Source: Paenibacillus stellifer (GTDB taxonomy: Bacteria > Bacillota > Bacilli > Paenibacillales > Paenibacillaceae). From it: a DNA stretch of 64,000 nt. Below, piece after piece: positions 37,539 through 46,463 of the stretch. How positions within the stretch are numbered: position 1 is the stretch's first letter; each line of letters begins with the position of its first letter. The notes below the pieces were generated by a model. That model saw only the letters and a program-made list of their open reading frames with translations. It searched no databases and was not told the origin of the DNA. The stretch is taken from contig NZ_CP009286.1 of NCBI RefSeq assembly GCF_000758685.1, positions 5,313,001-5,377,000 of the forward strand, written 5' to 3'. A program made the position numbers and the translations under genes.

Positions 37539-39173
37539 TTAAGCCAGGCCGGTCAGCACCCCGTCCTCATCGATCCGCAGCTCTTCGGCGGCCGGCTTGA
37601 CGGGGAGACCCGGCATCGTCACGATGCTGCCGGTGATGACGACGGCGAATCCTGCGCCAAGGGACAGGGTGATGTCCCGAACCTGGACCGTGAAGCCTTC
37701 CGGAGCGCCCAGCAGCCTCGGCTGATCGGAGAACGAATACGGCGTCTTCGCCATGCAGACTTGAAGCTCGCCGAGTCCGAGCCGCTCAATCAGTGCAAGG
37801 CTGCGTTTGGCCGCAGGGCTGAAGGCGACCTCCGCGCCGCGGTAGATTTCCTTGACGATCTTGCCGATCTTCGATGGAATATCAAGCTGGTCCTCATACA
37901 GCGGAGCGAACTCCGCAGCGCTTTCGCGGTCAAGCAGCTTCTTCAGCTCTTCCGCAAGCTCCAGACCTCCGGCACCGCCTTCGGCCCAGGCTTTGGAGAT
38001 CGCGGCCGACACGCCAAGACGCCGGCAGGCGTCGATAATCGCCTGGACTTCGGCTTCACTGTCTCCTTCAAAATGGTTCAGGGCGACCAGCACAGGAACC
38101 CCGAATTTGCGCAGGTTCTCGATATGCCGCTCCATATTCGCAAGTCCGGCCAGCAGCGCCGCGCGGTTAGGCGCGTACAGCTCTCCCTTCGGGATTCCAC
38201 CGTTGTACTTGAGCGCCTTCACCGTTACCACCAGCACGGCTGCGCTTGGCGCAAGCCCCGCCTGGCGGCATTTAATGTCCATGAACTTCTCCGCTCCAAG
38301 ATCGGCGCCGAAGCCCGCTTCCGTAACGACGACTTCACCGAGCTTCAGGGCGTACCGGGTACCGATCACACTGCTGCAGCCATGGGCGATGTTGGCGAAT
38401 GGTCCGCCGTGAACGATAACCGGCGTGCCTTCCAGCGTCTGCACCAGATTCGGCTTCACCGCTTCCTTCAGCAGTGCGCTCATGGCCTCCACCGCATTCA
38501 GGCGGTCCGCCGTGACCGGCTTCCCTTCCCGATCGTAACCGACCAGCATCCGTCCTAGTCTCGCCTTCAGATCGGACAGATCGCTGCATAGACACAGCAC
38601 GGCCATGATTTCCGAAGCCGTAGTAATCTGGAATCCGCTCTCCCGGACGACGCCGTTGCCGTCCCCAAGACCTGTGACGATATTCCGCAGGCTGCGGTCA
38701 TTCATATCCAGCACCCTTTTCCAGACAATACGTTGAGGGTCCAGATTCAGCTCATTGCCCTGGAAAATATGATTGTCGATCATGGCGGACAGCAGATTAT
38801 GCGCCGAGGTTACCGCATGAATATCCCCGGTAAAATGCAGATTGATATCATCCGCAGGCACGATCTGCGCCTTGCCGCTGCCCGTCGCTCCCCCCTTCAT
38901 TCCGAGGCAAGGCCCCAGAGAAGGCTCCCGAAGAGCCGCTACCGTCTTCACTCCCGCCTTGTTCATCGCCTGGGCCAGTCCGATCGTCGTCAGTGTCTTG
39001 CCCTCGCCCGCCGGCGTCGGATTGACAGCCGTCACCAGCACCAGCTTCCCGTTAGGGCGGTCCTTCAATTCCTGCCAGAGCGACGGAGCCAGCTTCGCCT
39101 TGTATTTACCGTAGAGCTCCAGATGTTCCTCGCCGATTCCCGTCTCCGCCGCTATTTCCGTTATTAACCTCAT
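37539..39173 (-). CDS. fhs: Formate-tetrahydrofolate ligase
   Basis: A 544-residue enzyme that makes 10-formyl-THF from formate, THF and ATP, feeding one-carbon units to purines and methionine. The phosphate loop TPAGEGKTLTTIG is at 53-65. The signature regions GGATGSGKAQIVPADDINLHFTGD and VATIRALKYNGG-like (VKALKYNGGIPKGEL) are present, and the length is normal (about 555). The ATG has AGGAGG about a dozen bases upstream. It is close to the formate channel and the molybdoenzyme, so it is part of the formate-handling block. Confidence 0.97.
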   Translation of the reverse strand: MRLITEIAAETGIGEEHLELYGKYKAKLAPSLWQELKDRPNGKLVLVTAVNPTPAGEGKTLTTIGLAQAMNKAGVKTVAALREPSLGPCLGMKGGATGSGKAQIVPADDINLHFTGDIHAVTSAHNLLSAMIDNHIFQGNELNLDPQRIVWKRVLDMNDRSLRNIVTGLGDGNGVVRESGFQITTASEIMAVLCLCSDLSDLKARLGRMLVGYDREGKPVTADRLNAVEAMSALLKEAVKPNLVQTLEGTPVIVHGGPFANIAHGCSSVIGTRYALKLGEVVVTEAGFGADLGAEKFMDIKCRQAGLAPSAAVLVVTVKALKYNGGIPKGELYAPNRAALLAGLANMERHIENLRKFGVPVLVALNHFEGDSEAEVQAIIDACRRLGVSAAISKAWAEGGAGGLELAEELKKLLDRESAAEFAPLYEDQLDIPSKIGKIVKEIYRGAEVAFSPAAKRSLALIERLGLGELQVCMAKTPYSFSDQPRLLGAPEGFTVQVRDITLSLGAGFAVVITGSIVTMPGLPVKPAAEELRIDEDGVLTGLA

Positions 39174-39270
39174 GCCTGTAGAACTACCTCCTGCAAATTA
39201 TCCTTGTATTCCGCATGCACCCGTGCGGGGTTCCCTACTTGTGACCGCGCCGTACATCAGACTCTATTTC

Positions 39271-39298
39271 AGGATACAAGGTCTTTGAAAAGCGTCAA
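39271..39298 (-). promoter_or_regulatory. fhs promoter
   Basis: Minus-strand TTGACG (39298-39293), 16 bp, TATCCT (39276-39271) resembles a SigA promoter about 100 bp upstream of fhs. Confidence 0.55.
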
Positions 39299-39349
39299 GC
39301 CTTATTTTCAGACTTCGCCGCCGCTTTCATTCCATAACCTGCTCTAATC

Positions 39350-39363
39350 GTGAAAAAAATCAC
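39350..39363. promoter_or_regulatory. Single FNR/Rex-type palindrome upstream of fhs
   Basis: GTGA-aaaaaa-TCAC, the same core as the paired sites before focA and nox. It is about 85 bp upstream of the predicted fhs start point, so its role is less certain than at the other two genes. Confidence 0.45.
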
Positions 39364-39391
39364 CTGCGAACGAAGAACAAAATCCCCATGT

Positions 39392-39780
39392 TCACAGGGG
39401 CTCCAGCCGAAGCTGTCTGCGCCGGATTAAGCGGTCCAGCGCAGGCATTCCCTCTCGGTTCGGTCTGAACAGCTTGCCGGCCATAGTCCACCCGGGTACC
39501 ATGGCGCTGGCTGCGGTGAATCTGAACAGCAGCAGATGCAGCGGGGTGGGGAGGCGGTACGATTACAGCGGTTCGAAGCCGCTATCCGGACCGCCTGTTC
39601 CGGTAACCCCGCGTACACCGACAAGGCAGAAGTCGCTTCGGGCCATGTGCCGGTTCGCCCTGACCGGAACGCCGGTCGAGAATTCGCTGGAATACCCGCT
39701 GCTGCTTGCCTGCAGCAGCCGATCCAGCAATCCTTAATGCCTACCCAAAAGGGCGCTTCGTAAAATACCGTTAATTTCAT
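39392..39780 (-). pseudogene. Frameshifted gene with YjdF-like start
   Basis: The ATG at 39780 begins MKLTVFYEAPFWVGI, which matches the very conserved start of YjdF (DUF2992) proteins. After this the original frame loses coding character. A different frame (about 39740 to the TGA at 39392) has the local GC-rich codon pattern and reads LDRLLQASSSGYSSEF..., then TTAASAMVPGW-like sequence (FTAASAMVPGWTMAGKLF), interrupted by one TAA. That later part does not look like YjdF. The simplest reading is a decayed or deleted YjdF-type gene, possibly fused by deletion to another remnant. The 190-residue open frame covering the region on this strand is not credible as a protein. Confidence 0.5.
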
Positions 39781-39900
39781 CCGGTATTCCCCCTCTGCCA
39801 AGAAATACGAAACGACGGACATCCCGAGGGGGAAGGTTACTGACACGGCCTGATCTGAAATGGTGCGGAGACCATGTGGTGGTCGACCACTGTCATACAA
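39781..39900 (-). ncRNA. Structured leader, yjdF-type riboswitch candidate
   Basis: Directly upstream of the YjdF-like start. On the minus strand TGACA (39895-39891) can close with TGTCA (39845-39841) around two hairpins: GTGG-tcga-CCAC (39890-39879) and ATGGT-N6-ACCAT (39875-39860). Downstream, TTCCCCCTC (39834-39826) is a perfect 9-base complement of GAGGGGGAA (39795-39787), which contains the ribosome binding site 8 bases before the ATG. This is the layout of a translation-controlling riboswitch. yjdF riboswitches, which respond to azaaromatic compounds, occur in front of yjdF in Firmicutes; assignment here rests on that context and not on an alignment. Confidence 0.6.
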
Positions 39901-40045
39901 TGGCAGCGTGCGCCTGAAGCAGCGCGCGGTGCCGCCGCCCGCGATTCTGTCAGGCCGTGCGTCCAGACTACCGACCGGAACCGTGCTTTTACGTTTCACT
40001 TTGTATTTTATCCCGCTTGGCCGCTAATGTGAACCACGGCGAATT

Positions 40046-41071
40046 TTAAGACTGCGGGATAGACCGGGACTGAAGTCTGCAGGCTTCGGCAATCAGCCGG
40101 TATGACCTCAGCTTGTCCTCAAAAGAATGCGTCACCGTCGCAATCATAATTTCCTCGCAGCTGCAGGCGCTGCCGATCGCCTCCAGCCGTTCCCGGATTT
40201 CCGGCGGCGAACCGATCAGCAGATGCTCGCGGTTCTCCCGGATCAGCTGCCGGTCGAACGGCGTGTACGGATAGGACGCTGCGCGTTCCGGCGAAGGTGT
40301 AGGCGAAGAAGCATGATCCCGCGCCAGCAGCACAGCCGCCAGGTCCGAGCTTAAGGCCAGCCGCTCCGCCTCTTCCGCAGTCTCCGCGCAGACCGCGAAC
40401 AGGGCCACCAGCACGGCAGGACGCGGTGCGGCGGAGGATGGCAGGTAGCGGGCCTGGTATTCGGCCATCGCTTCAGCCTCTCCGTGCGGAGCGATAAAGC
40501 GGGCATAGGCCAGCCCCATTCCCCGCTCGGCCGCCAGTCGTGCGCTTCCGGGGCTTGCGCCGAGCAGCCAGAGCTGCGGCGCGGAGTCTGCGTCCGGCGA
40601 TGCCTCCAGCCCTGCGAACCGGTGGCCTCCAGGCGCCATCCCTTGCGTATATACAGCCAGGTCGTCTAGCTGCCTGGCGAAATCATCCGGCTCCTCGCGC
40701 CGGTGCTCCCGCAGCGCCCGCACGGCCAGGGCGCCGCCTCCGGCCGAGCGGCCAATGCCAAGGTCGATCCGCCCGGGATGAAGCGCCTCCAGCACGCGGA
40801 AGTTCTCGGCGACCTTGTAGGGGCTGTAATGCGGCAACAGAACGCCTCCGGCGCCGACTCTAATGGAGGAGGTTACGGCCGCCACATGCGCCGCAAGGAT
40901 CTCCGGGCTCGATCCGGCAAGCCCGGAAGCTCCGTGATGTTCCGCGACCCAGAAGCGGGTGTAACCGAGGCGCTCTGCCTCCTTTGCCAGAGCCACCGTC
41001 TGGCGGAGCGCCTCCGCCGCCGAGCTTCCCTCCGAGACCGGAGATTGGTCCAGCACGCTGAGTTTTAACAT
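40046..41071 (-). CDS. Luciferase-like flavin-dependent monooxygenase
   Basis: A 341-residue LLM-class FMN enzyme of the YhbW/CF group: opening LKLSVLDQSPVSEGSSAAEALRQTV, then RFWVAEHHG, the FMN-binding VGAGGVLLPHYSPYKVAENFRVLEALHPGRIDLGIGRSAGG, and a C-terminal helical end. The substrate is unknown. The ATG at 41071 and a TTG two codons earlier both have AAGGATGG upstream. Single gene. Confidence 0.9.
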   Translation of the reverse strand: MLKLSVLDQSPVSEGSSAAEALRQTVALAKEAERLGYTRFWVAEHHGASGLAGSSPEILAAHVAAVTSSIRVGAGGVLLPHYSPYKVAENFRVLEALHPGRIDLGIGRSAGGGALAVRALREHRREEPDDFARQLDDLAVYTQGMAPGGHRFAGLEASPDADSAPQLWLLGASPGSARLAAERGMGLAYARFIAPHGEAEAMAEYQARYLPSSAAPRPAVLVALFAVCAETAEEAERLALSSDLAAVLLARDHASSPTPSPERAASYPYTPFDRQLIRENREHLLIGSPPEIRERLEAIGSACSCEEIMIATVTHSFEDKLRSYRLIAEACRLQSRSIPQS

Positions 41072-41237
41072 CGTCAAGCCATCCTTCCGCCTTTTTCCTC
41101 AAGCGTACCAGTGTTCCGGCGCATTTTCCACAGAATATCCATTCTCCCTATAGTGCGCTTACTCAGCCGTTTTTTTGGGGTGGGCGGACCCGCCGGAAGT
41201 TTTTGGGGAACAGGCCTATCCGCCACAACGCAAAAAA

Positions 41238-41270
41238 GGGACTTTCGCTCACGAACAGCAAAAGTCCCCT
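41238..41270 (-). terminator. Intrinsic terminator of vanY-like gene
   Basis: Minus-strand ggggacttttgct pairs with agcgaaagtccc, then TTTTTT. It lies about 60 bp past the carboxypeptidase stop. Confidence 0.88.
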
Positions 41271-41329
41271 TCCAGGCACCGCATGATAATGTGCTCCCAA
41301 AAAGCTCGAAAAAGCCTGTTAGCGGGAGC

Positions 41330-42136
41330 CTACTTCGATACCGGCACGGCGTTATAATATTCCTCCAGCGTAAGACCCTTCTCCGTAAGCGTACGGGCAA
41401 GCTCCTTGCCGACATAGCGGACATGCCAGGCCTCGTACATATAGCCGGTTATGGCCTCTTTGCCTTCCGGGTAGCGGATGATGAAGCCGTACTCCGGCGC
41501 ATGCTGCGCCAGCCAGTCCGCCTCCTTCGTTCCGGCGAAGCAGCTCTCCGCCGCGCATTTGCCGTCCCGTCCGGACAGGTCGATCGCCAGCCCCGTCTGG
41601 TGCTCGCTATGACCCGGGACCGCGCTGTAAGTGCGCGCCTTCTCCTCGCCGTCCCGCTTCACGTAATTGTCGAAGAGCACCGTCTGCGTCGCTTCAGAAC
41701 GGTAGCCGGAGACACCGGCCAGATAGACGCCGTCCTTCTCCGCTCCGGCGAACATCTCTTCCAGAGCCGCAGCGGCTTCCTTGCGGAGCATGCGCTTCTC
41801 GATTTTCTCCTTGAAAATAAACGGCACGTTCGGATATACGAGATCCTCCGGCTTATAGCCTTCCTCCAGTCCATACTGCTTGTTCACGATAACGCCGATG
41901 CTGTCGGGCTCCGTATCGGCTTGCCGGACTTCATTGCCACCGGGTGCTCCGGAAGGTGAAGGGGCCGGAGAGACTTCGGAACCGGGCGCAGCCGTAGACG
42001 TTCCGCCGTTCAATTCCTGCTGCTCCGTCGCCGCCGAACCACCGGCGGAAGGAGACGGCGCCGTATACCGGCCTATTGCCCAGCCTGCCGCGATTACAAC
42101 CAGCAGCAGCAGGGGAACCCACCATTTGCCTCGCAT
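41330..42136 (-). CDS. D-Ala-D-Ala carboxypeptidase, VanY family (M15B)
   Basis: A 268-residue membrane-anchored zinc peptidase that would trim the peptidoglycan stem. A signal anchor (about 5-24, KWWVPLLLLVVIAAGWAIG) is followed by a Ser/Pro/Gly-rich linker (about 28-70). The M15B core then has SGYRSEATQ, the zinc motif H-x6-D in HSEHQTGLAIDLSG, and the third ligand His in EAWHVRYVG. Length and order match VanY/DacY-type enzymes. No vanHAX genes are near, so it is housekeeping rather than a resistance cluster. Confidence 0.92.
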   Translation of the reverse strand: MRGKWWVPLLLLVVIAAGWAIGRYTAPSPSAGGSAATEQQELNGGTSTAAPGSEVSPAPSPSGAPGGNEVRQADTEPDSIGVIVNKQYGLEEGYKPEDLVYPNVPFIFKEKIEKRMLRKEAAAALEEMFAGAEKDGVYLAGVSGYRSEATQTVLFDNYVKRDGEEKARTYSAVPGHSEHQTGLAIDLSGRDGKCAAESCFAGTKEADWLAQHAPEYGFIIRYPEGKEAITGYMYEAWHVRYVGKELARTLTEKGLTLEEYYNAVPVSK

Positions 42137-42404
42137 TGCATTTCCTCCTCAACCCGTGCGCGTTCACGTCCAAAAGTATGGGATCAACTCTTGATGTTCC
42201 GTGAAAAAAAATTCGCTTGATTTCCATAATTTCGTATTGCAGACGCACTGACCCGGTACTGCTTGTACAGCATATAGACAGCATTAAGGCGGCAAAAGTT
42301 TCAGCCGCCCGTGAAATTCCTCAACTTTCCAGTAAGGACGGCCTCAAAACCGTCTTCCTGTAGCAGCGGAAGATACTGATGCAGCGTGCTATTGCTGCCA
42401 CAGA

Positions 42405-44219
42405 CTACCTGCCGCGTGAACCACGGGAGCCGCCTCCACGGCCCGCCGAACCGCTTCCCGCGCCGCGCCCTCCACTGCCGTACCCGCCGCCGCTGCGCCC
42501 GGCATCCTTCCCGCGTCCGCCTGCCTGCCGGCCGCTCTTGCCTGCACCGGCCCGCGGGCCGCCTTTGCCCGCCCCGCCCTGGGCGCGGGACGGCGCATTC
42601 TCCTGGCGCCCCTGCCACGCGGGCGCGCCGCTCCGGCCGGCGGCGTCCTTGACGCGCCCGCCGCCAGCTACCGCACCGCCACGGCCGCCTGCTTCCCGGC
42701 CGCGATCGTCCCTGCGGCCGGACTCCCTGCTCCCGCCGCCAGCTACCGCACTGCCGCGGCCTCCAGCTTCCCGGCCGCGATCGTCCCTGCGGCCGGACTC
42801 CCTGCTCCCGCCGCCAGCTACCGCACCGCCACGGCCTCCAGCTTCCCGGCCGCGATCGTCCCTGCGGCCGGATTCCCTGCTCCCGCCGCCAGCTACCGCA
42901 CTGCCACGGCCGCCAGCTTCCCGGCCGCGATCGTCCCTGCGGCCGGATTCCCTGCCCCGGCCGCCCGCTGCCGCGCCGCCGCGCTGCGATCGGCCGCCGG
43001 CGGCAGCTCCGCCTGCGCGGGAACCGCGTCCGCCGCGCGCCGTCTCCGGCGCGGTCTTGGCGCGTGCCGCGCTGGGAGTGGCGAATGCGGCCTCGCCGAG
43101 TTCGCCCTTCTCGTAGCGGCGCCGTTCCAGGCGCTGCGAAATGCCCTTCTCGATCATCTCGAGTCCCGCGCGGTCGCGCGGCGAAGCGAAGGTGATCGCC
43201 AGCCCCTTGCCGCCCGCACGGCCCGTGCGGCCGATGCGGTGGATGTAGCTGTCGACGTCGAGCGGCATGTCGTAGTTGAACACATGCGTCACGCCCTCGA
43301 CATCAAGGCCCCGGGCGGCGACATCTGTGGCGACCAGCAGCTGCAGCTTCGCCTCGCGGAACGTCTTCATGACAGCCTCCCGCTTGTTCTGCGACAGATC
43401 GCCATGCAGCTCGTCGCAGTCATAGCCCGCTTCCTGCAGCGCTTCGTTCAGCTTCGACACCCGCCGCTTCGTCCGGCAGAAAATAATCGCCAGGTACGGC
43501 CGATCCCGTTCAATCAGCGCTTTCAGCGCCTCTTCCTTGGCGCGGTCCGTACATTCGACGACCTGCTGGCGGATGTTGTCCAGCGGAATCGGCGAGCCGC
43601 TCTTGATCACGATGTCGATCGGCTGGCGCATATAGCTTGATGCCAGCCGCTTGATCGGATCAGGCATCGTCGCCGAGAACAGCATCGTCTGGCGCCGCGA
43701 AGGCACTGCCGTAATGATGCTCTCCACCTCGTCCAGGAAGCCCATGTGAAGCATCTGATCTGCTTCATCGAGCACAAGCATCGTGACGCCGCCCAAGCTT
43801 AGCGTCTCGCGGCGCATGTGATCGAGCAGTCTTCCCGGCGTTCCGATAATCAGATGCCGGCCGCCTTCCAGCTTGCGCAGCTGCTTCTCCACATCCTGTC
43901 CGCCGTATACGGCCAGGATCTTGATATCGCTCTTCTCGGTCAGCTTGCGCGCTTCCTCTGTAATCTGAAGCGCCAGCTCCCGCGTAGGAGCAAGGATCAA
44001 CGCCTGCGGAAACGGCCGCTCCGGCCTGATTTTATCGAGAATCGGCAGCAGGAACGCCAATGTCTTTCCCGTTCCCGTCTTCGCTCTTGCAATCACGTCC
44101 AGTCCCTGGACCAGCGGCGGAATCGCCTCCGCCTGCACGGGAGTAGGCTGTGCAATGCCCTGCCCCCGAAGAATCCCGGTCAACTCTTCCGAAACCCCCA
44201 ACTCTTTAAATCCTGGCAT
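42405..44219 (-). CDS. DEAD-box RNA helicase with repeat RG-rich tail
   Basis: A 604-residue ATP-dependent RNA helicase. The Q-motif region (FKELGVSEEL, QPTPVQAEAIP), Walker A AKTGTGKT, the DEAD box (VLDEADQMLHMGF), SAT and HRIGRTGRAG are all present in the first about 370 residues. The C-terminal about 220 residues are Arg/Gly/Ser-rich, with four 25-residue repeats of the type GGRGSAVAGGGSRESGRRDD. Such tails bind RNA in cold-shock helicases. The ATG at 44219 has AGAAGGTG upstream. The low-complexity tail on the opposite strand reads as a long proline-rich frame but is not a gene. Confidence 0.93.
   Translation of the reverse strand: MPGFKELGVSEELTGILRGQGIAQPTPVQAEAIPPLVQGLDVIARAKTGTGKTLAFLLPILDKIRPERPFPQALILAPTRELALQITEEARKLTEKSDIKILAVYGGQDVEKQLRKLEGGRHLIIGTPGRLLDHMRRETLSLGGVTMLVLDEADQMLHMGFLDEVESIITAVPSRRQTMLFSATMPDPIKRLASSYMRQPIDIVIKSGSPIPLDNIRQQVVECTDRAKEEALKALIERDRPYLAIIFCRTKRRVSKLNEALQEAGYDCDELHGDLSQNKREAVMKTFREAKLQLLVATDVAARGLDVEGVTHVFNYDMPLDVDSYIHRIGRTGRAGGKGLAITFASPRDRAGLEMIEKGISQRLERRRYEKGELGEAAFATPSAARAKTAPETARGGRGSRAGGAAAGGRSQRGGAAAGGRGRESGRRDDRGREAGGRGSAVAGGGSRESGRRDDRGREAGGRGGAVAGGGSRESGRRDDRGREAGGRGSAVAGGGSRESGRRDDRGREAGGRGGAVAGGGRVKDAAGRSGAPAWQGRQENAPSRAQGGAGKGGPRAGAGKSGRQAGGRGKDAGRSGGGYGSGGRGAGSGSAGRGGGSRGSRGR
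42661..42960 (-). repeat. Four 75-bp in-frame tandem repeats
   Basis: Copies start at 42661, 42736, 42811 and 42886 (each begins ccgccagcta on the plus strand), with period exactly 75 bp, or 25 codons. The copies differ at only a few positions, some silent. They encode the RG-rich tail of the DEAD-box helicase. Confidence 0.95.
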
Positions 44220-44269
44220 TCTTATCACCTTCTTCTTTCATGTGTAGTAACGTTTCGTCCGACATAAAA

Positions 44270-44299
44270 GCGGAACAACTCCTGCCGGAGTTCTTCCGC
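44270..44299 (-). terminator. Hairpin between ubiB and helicase genes
   Basis: Minus-strand gcggaa-g-aactcc / ggagtt-g-ttccgc, followed by TTTTATG. It lies about 40 bp past the ubiB stop and before the helicase start, so it should end the ubiB transcript. Confidence 0.8.
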
Positions 44300-44337
44300 C
44301 CTAATCGGTTATGTTATATTGTTTGGCCCGCAGGGAG

Positions 44338-46005
44338 CTAGAACCTTCCCGATTTAAAAATCGAATACAGCAGCCACAAAAACATCAGCAGCGCGATAAC
44401 CGAGCCGATCTCGACGGTCGGGAAATTCCAAATCATCGAAGGGTCCCGCCGCAGTGACGAGCCGATGATAAGACCGACCATGATAATGCTGAACGACAGC
44501 AGCACAATGCTGAACGACAGCCGATTCCCGATCCGGTCCAGCTTGCGGAGCAGGTTCTGGACTTCGGGAACGCCGACCTCCACCTTCAGCTTGCCTTTGC
44601 CGATCAGCTCCGACAGCTGGCGGGCCTGTCCCGGCAGCTCGATGAGGCTTTCTGCGATCTCCGCCACCCCGCCGACCAGCTTGCGCTGAAGCCGTCCGCC
44701 GCTGAAGCGCTGCTTCACCAGCTTCCGGCCGAAAGGCTCAGCCATCTGGATGATGCTGAAGCCGGGATCGAGGTCCGTGACCACGCCCTCCAGGGTCAGC
44801 ATCGTCTTTCCGAGCAGCGTCAGCTCCGCCGGAACGACCAGATGGTGGCGCTGCGCTACCGCGAACAAATCGTTCAGAGCCCGTCCGATGCTGACCTGGC
44901 TGAACGGGACGTCGTAGTAATCCTCCCTCAGCCGGTCTACATCCTCATATATTTCCGAACGGTTCGCTTCCTCCGGGACTACCCCGAGGCGGAGAATCGC
45001 CCGGACCATTGCATCCGTATTCCGGCGCATCAGCGCGATGATGAGGCTCGACAAATGATCCTTCGTCTCCTCGTTGAGACGCCCCACCATTCCGAAATCA
45101 ATCAGCGCGATTTTGCCTTCACGGGTAACCATCACATTCCCGGGATGGGGATCGGCATGAAAGAAGCCGTCGATAAAAATCTGCCGCAGCATCATATCCA
45201 CCAGCCGTTCGGCCGTATCCTTCAGACTTATTCCCTGGCTAAGCAGCGCCTCCCGGCGGTTCAGCGTAATGCCCTGCACGTATTCCATGGTCAGCACCCG
45301 GGAGGAGGAGTACTCCCAATAGATTGCCGGAATATAGACCGATTTATTATCCGCCAGCTGCTGTGCGATCCGCTCTGCGTTCCGCCCCTCCTGGGTGTAA
45401 TCCAGTTCGCTGAGAAGGGATCTGGAGAATTCCTCCGTCATCCGGTAAATGCCATACTGTCTTGCCCAGGCCATACGCCTCTCGGCAAGCGCCGCCAGAT
45501 CACGGAGAATTTCCAGGTCCCGGGTCATGATTCGCGTCACTCCGGGCCGCTGAATTTTGATGGCCACAGCCTGGCCGCCGTGGAGCACGCCACGGTGTAC
45601 CTGGCCGATGGAGGCCGCCGCAAGAGGGTCCGCTTCGAAGGATTCGAACACCTCTTCGAGAGTCAGACCAAGCTCCTGCTCCAGAATATGCCGGGCCGTA
45701 TCCGGGGGGAAAGGCGGAACATGGTCCTGCAGCTTGACCAGTTCCTGAATGATCGGCTCCGGGAGCAGATCGGACCGGGTGCTGGCCAGTTGGCCGAGCT
45801 TGACGAAGGTCGGCCCCAAATCCTCCAGGACGAGGCGAATCCGTTCCCCGAGGCTTCGTCCCGAGTGCTCCTCCTGCGTCACAAGCCGGCGGGGGAGCGA
45901 GAGCACCCGGTACAGTCCCAATTCCTCTACCATATAGCCGAAGCCATGACGCATCAGCGCCATGGCGATCGTCCGGTAGCGTCCGGCATGTCTGATCCGA
46001 ACCAT
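44338..46005 (-). CDS. ubiB: UbiB/AarF-type atypical kinase
   Basis: A 555-residue member of the ADCK/UbiB family, which supports isoprenoid-lipid (quinone) metabolism. The family motifs include KIQRPGVTRIMTRDLEILRDL, HADPHPGNVMV (catalytic loop) and IDFGMVGRL (metal-binding loop). Two transmembrane helices close the C-terminus (about 500-550). It starts three bases after the phasin-like gene stop, so the two are coupled. Firmicutes make menaquinone, which is the probable lipid context. Confidence 0.92.
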   Translation of the reverse strand: MVRIRHAGRYRTIAMALMRHGFGYMVEELGLYRVLSLPRRLVTQEEHSGRSLGERIRLVLEDLGPTFVKLGQLASTRSDLLPEPIIQELVKLQDHVPPFPPDTARHILEQELGLTLEEVFESFEADPLAAASIGQVHRGVLHGGQAVAIKIQRPGVTRIMTRDLEILRDLAALAERRMAWARQYGIYRMTEEFSRSLLSELDYTQEGRNAERIAQQLADNKSVYIPAIYWEYSSSRVLTMEYVQGITLNRREALLSQGISLKDTAERLVDMMLRQIFIDGFFHADPHPGNVMVTREGKIALIDFGMVGRLNEETKDHLSSLIIALMRRNTDAMVRAILRLGVVPEEANRSEIYEDVDRLREDYYDVPFSQVSIGRALNDLFAVAQRHHLVVPAELTLLGKTMLTLEGVVTDLDPGFSIIQMAEPFGRKLVKQRFSGGRLQRKLVGGVAEIAESLIELPGQARQLSELIGKGKLKVEVGVPEVQNLLRKLDRIGNRLSFSIVLLSFSIIMVGLIIGSSLRRDPSMIWNFPTVEIGSVIALLMFLWLLYSIFKSGRF

Positions 46006-46008
46006 TCC

Positions 46009-46377
46009 TCAATCCGCGCCGGAATCCGGCAGGCGGTCGTCGCTGGCGGAGTACGTGCCCTCCAGGCGCGAAATTCCCTCCAGCTCTGCCAGACGGCGTT
46101 CCAGTACGGCGATCCGTTCTTCCAGTGCGGCGACATCGCTCTTAACCGGAACATCCAGCTCCTTCAGCACGCGCTGCACCTGTTCCTGGACAGCCGTTTT
46201 GAAGGCGCTCCGTTCCTCTTCGCCCCGCTCGATCAGCCGGTCGACAAGCGCGCGCGATTCGGAGGGTGCAACCTCGCCCCGCTTCACAAGCTCGTCTACA
46301 GCCTTCTCTATCTTTTCCTTGCTGACAACGGTGAGACCTACGCCCAAAGAGATAGCTTTCTTAAACAAATCGCTCAT
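46009..46377 (-). CDS. Phasin-like coiled-coil protein
   Basis: A 122-residue helical protein: a KKAISLGVGLTVVSKEKIEKAVDELVKRGEV segment and a C-terminal leucine-zipper-like coiled coil (VAALEERIAVLERRLAELEG). It resembles the phasin-superfamily proteins often encoded beside ubiB in Bacilli. The ATG at 46377 is preferred (AGGAGG at eight bases); an adjacent ATG at 46380 is also in frame. Role unknown; it may tether UbiB or a lipid surface. Confidence 0.8.
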   Translation of the reverse strand: MSDLFKKAISLGVGLTVVSKEKIEKAVDELVKRGEVAPSESRALVDRLIERGEEERSAFKTAVQEQVQRVLKELDVPVKSDVAALEERIAVLERRLAELEGISRLEGTYSASDDRLPDSGAD

Positions 46378-46463
46378 CATCTTTTCCTCCTAGAGTATCC
46401 GTTAATAGCAGGCAACGGGTAAATTATACCCCAAGCTGTGGGGAACAACAAAAACAGGTGAAC

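Noticed and set aside
39427..39999. 190-codon open frame on the minus strand
   Set aside because: It spans the riboswitch-like leader and the frameshifted region; only its MKLTVFYEAPFWVGI part looks protein-like.
42661..42960. Regular repeats that could suggest a CRISPR array
   Set aside because: The period is 75 bp with no variable spacers; the copies are in-frame coding repeats.
42379..43116. 245-codon Pro/Arg-rich frame on the plus strand
   Set aside because: It is the antisense of the helicase's repeat tail; the composition comes from the repeats.
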